Assembly: GCA_963808455.1 (NCBI GenBank) | Contig: CAWEHT010000048.1 | Span: forward strand, 1-10,511 | Direction: 5' to 3' | Length of the DNA stretch: 10,511 nt | Source: CAWEHT01 sp963808455 | Lineage (GTDB): Bacteria; Chloroflexota; Anaerolineae; CG2-30-64-16 | Part shown: positions 6,824 to 10,511 of the stretch, piece after piece | Layout of the letters: each line of letters starts with the position of its first letter | Numbering within the stretch: the first letter of the stretch is position 1 | Notes under the pieces: generated by a model | What the model was told of the DNA's origin: nothing | Seen by the model: only the letters and a program-made list of their open reading frames with translations | The model's database searches: none | Program-made: the position numbers and the translations under genes

Positions 6824-7363
6824 CCAGGTCCGCCCGCCAGCTCCGCTGCCCATTTGCGCGCCAGGACTGCGGTTGACTCGAAGGCGATCTCCGACCATGG
6901 CACTTCGCCGGGCGTGAACCAGCGCGCTTCGGGTCGCGTCGTCTGCCGGTGCCGGAATCTGCTCCGAACCCCGCGAGGGGTCAACTGCCAGCAATCGGCA
7001 CCGGTAGATGAGCAGAATACCTCGTTTCTCGCGCCAGCCCGCCAGGGGCACGATCCCTTCCAGGCGCAGGGGCTCAACGGATAAGCCGGTCTCTTCGCGC
7101 ACCTCCCGCAGCAAGGTGTCTTCCGGCATCTCGTCATCGTCCATGTAGCCTGCCGGGAGAGCCCACAGCCCCAGCCCTGGCGATGAACCGCGCCTGACCA
7201 TCAGAATGCGCTCGCCGTCGCTGACGAGCCCGCCTACCGCGACTTTGGGGTCGCGGAACAGAATGAAGCCACAGTACCGGCATAGGCGGCGTGCCTGGCC
7301 AAAGGCGAACCCTTCGGCCAGGGGCGCGCCACAGCGCGGACAGTAGATGAAAGCGTCGCTCAT
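6820..7363 (-). CDS. Zinc-ribbon NUDIX hydrolase (one frameshift near its end)
   Basis: This is a small cytosolic hydrolase of the NUDIX family, which cleaves nucleoside diphosphates linked to another group. The zinc ribbon is formed by Cys8, Cys11, Cys28 and Cys31 (YCPRCG, LCRYCGF). The NUDIX box GX5EX7REUXEEXGU is complete at residues 72-94 (GYMDDDE, REVREETGL). Ribbon plus NUDIX is the layout of NudC-type and related proteins, but this one is shorter and the substrate is not evident. Past residue 144 (ADDAT) the sense moves to another frame: EARWFTPGEVPWSEIAFEST, then AVLARKWAAELAGGPG. One extra base in the GGG run at 6931-6933 explains it and gives 180 aa. Uncorrected, the frame runs to 6743. 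The ATG at 7363 follows the UroD-like stop by 11 bases, with GAGG 4 bases before it. Confidence 0.82.
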
Positions 7364-7374
7364 GCGTCCTCGAC

Positions 7375-8382
7375 CTAAGATGCCGTACGACTGTCTTCGA
7401 CGGCCGCTCGCACCGCCCGCAGATTGCTCCAGGGTGAGTTGGAAGGTGCGACGCAGCCGGAGGCAACGATCAGCCGCTTTCCTGCCGTTTGCCGGATGGC
7501 ATCGGAGATCTCGAGACGGATCGAGTCCGGATCGCCCTTCAAAATGTCATCCCATTGCGCCAACCCGCCGCAGACGGCGCCCGAATAGCGTTCCAGTCCC
7601 TCGGCGAGGCTGGGCGGCGTCTCGCGTGAGTGCCAGTTGATGGCCGGCACCGGGTAGGCCGCGCATAGGTCAAACATCACGTCCATGCCGTGAAGATGCA
7701 GGAGATTGAACCAGCACTCCCCGGCGGCCTCCAACACGCGCCGATCGTAGGGCTCGCCGAATTCCCGGTATTCCGCTTCGTTCAGCAGCCCGTACGATGC
7801 GAGCTGGACGGCGTAGTAAATGCCGGCAATGCCGCGCGAAAGGCAGGCCTGGATGAAGCGGATAGTGCTCCGCGTGATCGCCTCGAGCCCGGCATGCACG
7901 GCTTTTGGGTCCTCGCGCAGGTGCACGATCAGCCGATCCATGCCGGCGAGGCTCTTGGCCTGGCTCAGCGGCGCGTGAAGATCGTCTGGATAAACGGCAC
8001 CTGATCGCCTACCCCGTCGTGTATCAGCTCCAGGCAACGCAGTTGTCCGCTCAAGAAGCCAGTCTTCGGATTCCAGCACCGGCAGCTTTGGCCAGTCCTC
8101 TGGCACCTCGACGGGATGGTACGTGTACTCGCGTGACCCTTCATCGCCGCCCACCCAGGCATCTTTGGCTCCCCAGTCAACCAGGCAGAAGCTGCTGGAC
8201 GGGGAGACTTTGATGAAATCCCAGTCGTACTGCGCCTCGAATGCCAGGGTTGACGTGGCCAGATCCGCCGGGCGCTGGTCGTCGCCCGGGAAATGCCGCC
8301 AAAGGGCCGCGGCCACCCGGTCTGTGGGTTGGCCGGCGAATGTTGCCAGAAGTCGTTCGCGACGCGTCATCTGCGCTGCCAT
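7375..8382 (-). CDS. Uroporphyrinogen decarboxylase (URO-D) superfamily protein
   Basis: This 335-aa protein has the length and motif order of the UroD/corrinoid-methyltransferase (MtaA/MtbA) TIM-barrel superfamily: RRERLLATFAGQPTDRV near the N-terminus, WDFIKVSPSSSF (54-65), PLSQAKSLAGMDRL, and GIAGIYYAVQ. It lacks the RQAGR substrate motif of true HemE, reading ALWRHFPGDD instead, so a haem role is unlikely. H219-L-H221 and Cys310 (VASGC) fall where the methyltransferases hold zinc. Residues 113-137 are scrambled: one extra base near 8046 and one missing near 7971-7976 would replace them with QLRCLELIHDGVGDQVPFIQ and TIFTA. The start at 8382 has GGAGG 6 bases upstream. It begins 14 bases after the DgkA stop in the same operon. 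Substrate unknown. Confidence 0.8.
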   Translation of the reverse strand: MAAQMTRRERLLATFAGQPTDRVAAALWRHFPGDDQRPADLATSTLAFEAQYDWDFIKVSPSSSFCLVDWGAKDAWVGGDEGSREYTYHPVEVPEDWPKLPVLESEDWLLERTTALPGADTRRGRRSGAVYPDDLHAPLSQAKSLAGMDRLIVHLREDPKAVHAGLEAITRSTIRFIQACLSRGIAGIYYAVQLASYGLLNEAEYREFGEPYDRRVLEAAGECWFNLLHLHGMDVMFDLCAAYPVPAINWHSRETPPSLAEGLERYSGAVCGGLAQWDDILKGDPDSIRLEISDAIRQTAGKRLIVASGCVAPSNSPWSNLRAVRAAVEDSRTAS

Positions 8383-8388
8383 ATGCTG

Positions 8389-8393
8389 CCTCC
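8389..8393 (-). promoter_or_regulatory. Ribosome binding site of the UroD-like gene
   Basis: On the minus strand GGAGG is followed by 6 bases and then ATG at 8382. It lies in the 14-base gap after the DgkA stop codon. It fixes the start of the gene, even though the same frame is open much further upstream as shadow sequence of DgkA and YbeY. Confidence 0.75.
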
Positions 8394-8396
8394 ATT

Positions 8397-8801
8397 TCAA
8401 TGTCGAACGAGCAACGCCCACAGGCGTGGCCCAAAGATAGCGCCACCCACGGCCACTGCCGCGATGGCGGTCACCAGCACTGCTCCGGCCGCCACGTCTT
8501 TCGCTGCCCTGGCCATAGGATGTTGGCGCCGGGTCAACAGGTCCACACCCATCTCGATCACCGTGTTGAACATCTCGGCACCGAACACCAGCCCGCAGGT
8601 CACGGCAATGATGGCCCATTCTGTGGTGCTGATTCGAAAGCACCATCCTGCGAGCACGACGGCGCCCGCGATCATCACATGCACGCGGGCATTGCGTTGG
8701 GTGCGCAAGACGTAGGCGATCCCTCGACCCGCGTAAACGAAGCCGAGGAGGAAACGCTTCAAGCTGCCAGTAGCGCCAGGATCCGATCCTGAAGCGCCCA
8801 C
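8397..8801 (-). CDS. dgkA: DgkA-family diacylglycerol/undecaprenol kinase
   Basis: This is a small membrane kinase of the DAGK_prokar family, which phosphorylates diacylglycerol (Gram-negative type) or undecaprenol (Gram-positive type). Three hydrophobic segments fit the family (about 40-53, 61-76, 103-123). The signature is clear: GAEMFNTVIEMGVDLL (75-90), with the conserved Glu and Asn-Thr, then ARAAKDVAAGAVLV. The GTG at 8801 gives 134 aa and overlaps the upstream YbeY end by 43 bases. A TTG at 8762, overlapping the YbeY stop as TTGA, gives 121 aa and would begin at KRFLLGF, closer to where family members start. Neither has a clear ribosome binding site, so translation is probably coupled to the upstream gene. 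Which lipid it uses cannot be told from the sequence. Confidence 0.87.
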   Translation of the reverse strand: MGASGSDPGATGSLKRFLLGFVYAGRGIAYVLRTQRNARVHVMIAGAVVLAGWCFRISTTEWAIIAVTCGLVFGAEMFNTVIEMGVDLLTRRQHPMARAAKDVAAGAVLVTAIAAVAVGGAIFGPRLWALLVRH

Positions 8802-10511
8802 ATCCGTGCCTCCTCGTCTGGTTCAGCGTGATCGTATCCCAACAGGTGCAGCGTGCCGTGGACAGCCAGCAGCCGCAGTTCGTCTTGCAGCGGCCGGCCA
8901 AGGGTTGTCGCCTGCTGCCGGGCGAAAGGTAAGGCGACGATGATATCCCCCAGGTATGCGCCGGTTCCCGGAGCAGCCACGAAGCCAGGCGCCGGCTCCT
9001 GAGCCGGGAACGAAAGCACATCGGTCGGTTCATCCAGGCCACGGTACTGCCGGTTGAGCGCCCGCACGGCTTCGTCATCTGTCACCACCAGCGCCACGCG
9101 CCGGGACACGAGCGCGCCGGCCTCAGCGCCGAAGCGGTGGGAGGCAGCAGCCACCGTATTCCCGTCTGGGGAGGTGGCTGCCAGCGTGCCGGCGGCCGGA
9201 GGCCGGGGAAGGCTGTCTGCTGCCGGTGCAGGGCCGGCTTCGCCGGGGACCATGGCGCCCAGGGTAACTGTCACCGCCCGCATGAGGTCGGCTGGGTTGA
9301 CTTCAGCCTGGTAGGCGCCGTCGATCTGGACGGTGACCGCTGCCGGCGCCGGCCGGTCGTGGCGTGCAGACCGCAGCGACACGTCACGCCGCGCGGGCGT
9401 GGCGTCTTGCGGGTGGGACGAGTTGCCAAGTGCAGCCTCCGCTTCTGTGGGCGCCGCTGCTTCTGTGGGCGCCCCCGCAGCGACCTGGGGAGGGTAAGTG
9501 ATGCGTGGGTGATGGATACCACGCAGCACGTTGACAAATGCCTGCTGGATTGCCCGCAAATCGCCCACGGTCAACGAGCATTCGTCTAGCTGGCCCGCCG
9601 TGACACGGTGCTGGACGCAATCGTTCACAATGCCGGTGATCTCTTCGACTGAGGTCGGGCGCTTGGCCCGCACCGTCGCTTCGGCGCAGTCGGCCAGCAT
9701 GGTGATGGCCGTCTCGCGGCTCTGCGGAATCGGGCCGGGGTAGGTGAATTGAGCTGCGTCCACACCCGCGGCCGAGCTCGCCTGTGTGACGGCTTCGTGG
9801 TAGAAATAGGACACCGTCAGGGTGCCGTGGTGTTCCAGGATGAAGTCGGTGACTCGCTTGGGGACGTGATATTTGCGTGCCAGATCCTTGCCCTGGTGCA
9901 CGTGGCCGATGATGATTTGGGCGCTCGTATAGGGATCGAGGTGGCTGTGCGGGTCATTGCCCTCGGAATGGTTCTCGGAATAGAAGTAGGGCCGCATGGT
10001 TTTGCCCACGTCGTGATAATACGCGCCCACGCGCGCCAGCTGTGCGTCGGCACCGATGGCTTCGGCCGCCCTTTCTGCCATGTTGCCGACGATGAGCGTA
10101 TGGTGATAGGTGCCGGGAGCCTTGAGCAAGAGTTGGCGCAACAGAGGATGGGTGGGCCTCGAGATTTCCATAAGCTGCAAGGGGGTGGCAATGCCAAACA
10201 GCATGCCCAGCAAGTAGGTCCCCAGCAACGCGACCGCTACAGTCACGAAGCCGTTGGCAAGCACGGCCGTCGCAAGCTCCGCCAGGCCACGCAAGTCGAC
10301 CTTGTCGATGACCACACGGAAAACGACGACGACCAGCAACTCGGCGTAGACGGCAAATGCCGCGGCCCAGGCGAAAGCCGAGAGGTGATCGCCACGCCGT
10401 ACTTTGATGGCGCCTACCAGCCCGCCGAAGAAAGCATACGCCATCATCTCGACGCTGCCGGTGGTCAGCCAGCCGATGAGCAACGCAAAAACGGCGGTCG
10501 CGACCAGAGCT
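8759..10511 (-). CDS. PgpH-like HD phosphodiesterase fused to YbeY endoribonuclease (5'-partial)
   Basis: The gene enters from the window edge, and at least 583 residues are visible. Numbering from the TTG at 10483: hydrophobic segments lie before about residue 100. The HD domain follows, with THPLLRQLLLKAPGTYHHTL, the AYYHDVGK metal motif (His157, Asp158), EHHGT (217-221), YPGPIPQSRE and QLDECSLT. This matches PgpH, a 7TM-HD phosphodiesterase that hydrolyses cyclic-di-AMP. After HHPRITYPP and a Pro/Ala linker (333-378), a YbeY domain begins near 381: ALNRQYRGLDEPTDVLSFP, YLGDI, and the zinc site HGTLHLLGYDH (His542, 546, 552). YbeY is a metal-dependent endoribonuclease needed for 16S rRNA maturation. 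The frame has no stop and no credible start with a ribosome binding site between the two domains. The stop at 8759 overlaps dgkA. The sensor part of PgpH lies outside the window. Confidence 0.88.
   Translation of the reverse strand, partial: ALVATAVFALLIGWLTTGSVEMMAYAFFGGLVGAIKVRRGDHLSAFAWAAAFAVYAELLVVVVFRVVIDKVDLRGLAELATAVLANGFVTVAVALLGTYLLGMLFGIATPLQLMEISRPTHPLLRQLLLKAPGTYHHTLIVGNMAERAAEAIGADAQLARVGAYYHDVGKTMRPYFYSENHSEGNDPHSHLDPYTSAQIIIGHVHQGKDLARKYHVPKRVTDFILEHHGTLTVSYFYHEAVTQASSAAGVDAAQFTYPGPIPQSRETAITMLADCAEATVRAKRPTSVEEITGIVNDCVQHRVTAGQLDECSLTVGDLRAIQQAFVNVLRGIHHPRITYPPQVAAGAPTEAAAPTEAEAALGNSSHPQDATPARRDVSLRSARHDRPAPAAVTVQIDGAYQAEVNPADLMRAVTVTLGAMVPGEAGPAPAADSLPRPPAAGTLAATSPDGNTVAAASHRFGAEAGALVSRRVALVVTDDEAVRALNRQYRGLDEPTDVLSFPAQEPAPGFVAAPGTGAYLGDIIVALPFARQQATTLGRPLQDELRLLAVHGTLHLLGYDHAEPDEEARMWALQDRILALLAA
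9350..9487 (-). other. Low-complexity linker joining HD and YbeY domains
   Basis: Residues about 333-378 (counted from the TTG at 10483) are rich in Ala, Pro, Thr and Arg, with no expected structure. They separate the normal end of a PgpH protein (HHPRITYPP) from the normal beginning of YbeY (VTVQIDGAY). The stretch stays open in frame. A GTG at the DVSLRS position could serve as a secondary YbeY start but has no ribosome binding site. Confidence 0.6.
9441..9473. repeat. Short tandem duplication in the linker coding region
   Basis: GCTTCTGTGGGCGCC occurs at 9441-9455 and again at 9459-9473, an 18-base period. On the minus strand it encodes the doubled APTEA. The in-frame unit suggests the linker grew by slippage duplication without harming the fusion. 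Confidence 0.75.

Noticed and set aside
587..8046. Programmed ribosomal frameshifting as the cause of the frame breaks
   Set aside because: Eight sites go in both directions with no shared slippery heptamer or downstream structure, and two cancel out. Indel error is simpler.
8241..8792. 183-aa plus-strand open frame
   Set aside because: It is antisense to DgkA and the UroD start, both of which show family signatures. Its product is His/Pro/Ala-rich without motif.
8383..9078. Upstream extension of the UroD-like frame
   Set aside because: The frame is open but overlaps DgkA and YbeY out of frame and is Arg-rich. The GGAGG at 8389-8393 places the start at 8382.
1..10511. CRISPR arrays, tRNA or rRNA genes, insertion sequences, phage or toxin-antitoxin genes
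   Set aside because: No regularly spaced repeats, cloverleaf-like sequence, transposase motifs or terminal inverted repeats were noticed on either strand.

Overview
The window is about 65% GC and reads like a bacterial chromosome segment, most plausibly from the Chloroflexota (Anaerolineae/Caldilineae-like). The hints are exported SH3b proteins with long Pro/Thr linkers, a GT39-type glycosyltransferase with repeated C-terminal beta-sandwich modules, and an HD-phosphodiesterase/YbeY/DgkA cluster. This assignment rests on protein style, not on a marker gene. No tRNA, rRNA, CRISPR array, transposase or phage gene was recognised.

Layout. Plus strand, 1-6823: an N-terminally unresolved SH3b protein (144-922), an SH3b lipoprotein (944-1909), a large GT39-like membrane glycosyltransferase whose gene runs on to 4860 through two frameshifts, a small helical protein of unknown function (4994-5434), and a B12-binding-type radical SAM protein (5538-6823). 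Minus strand, 10511 down to 6820: a partial PgpH-like HD phosphodiesterase fused to YbeY, a DgkA-family lipid kinase, a UroD-superfamily protein, and a zinc-ribbon NUDIX hydrolase. The minus-strand genes are packed with gaps of 14 and 11 bases or a start/stop overlap, so they look like one operon. The two gene sets converge at a CTAG at 6820-6823, where both stop codons overlap.

Frameshifts. Five genes need small frame corrections to give full-length family members. The junctions are near 587, 3931-3942, 4446-4455, 6513-6521, 6694-6700, 6931-6945, 7971-7976 and 8046. They go in both directions, and one pair in the UroD gene cancels out. Indel errors in the sequence are the simplest explanation. 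With the corrections the radical SAM protein is 427 aa, the NUDIX protein 180 aa, the UroD-like protein 335 aa and the glycosyltransferase about 992 aa.

How the genes may work together. The first three plus-strand genes all encode exported or membrane proteins and may form a cell-surface glycosylation or wall-binding unit (inference). The minus-strand operon combines predicted cyclic-di-AMP turnover, rRNA maturation and lipid-carrier phosphorylation, a grouping familiar from the pgpH-ybeY-dgkA-era neighbourhood. Here UroD-like and NUDIX genes follow dgkA. The most notable features are the PgpH-YbeY fusion and a Pro/Ala-rich insertion inside its YbeY domain.
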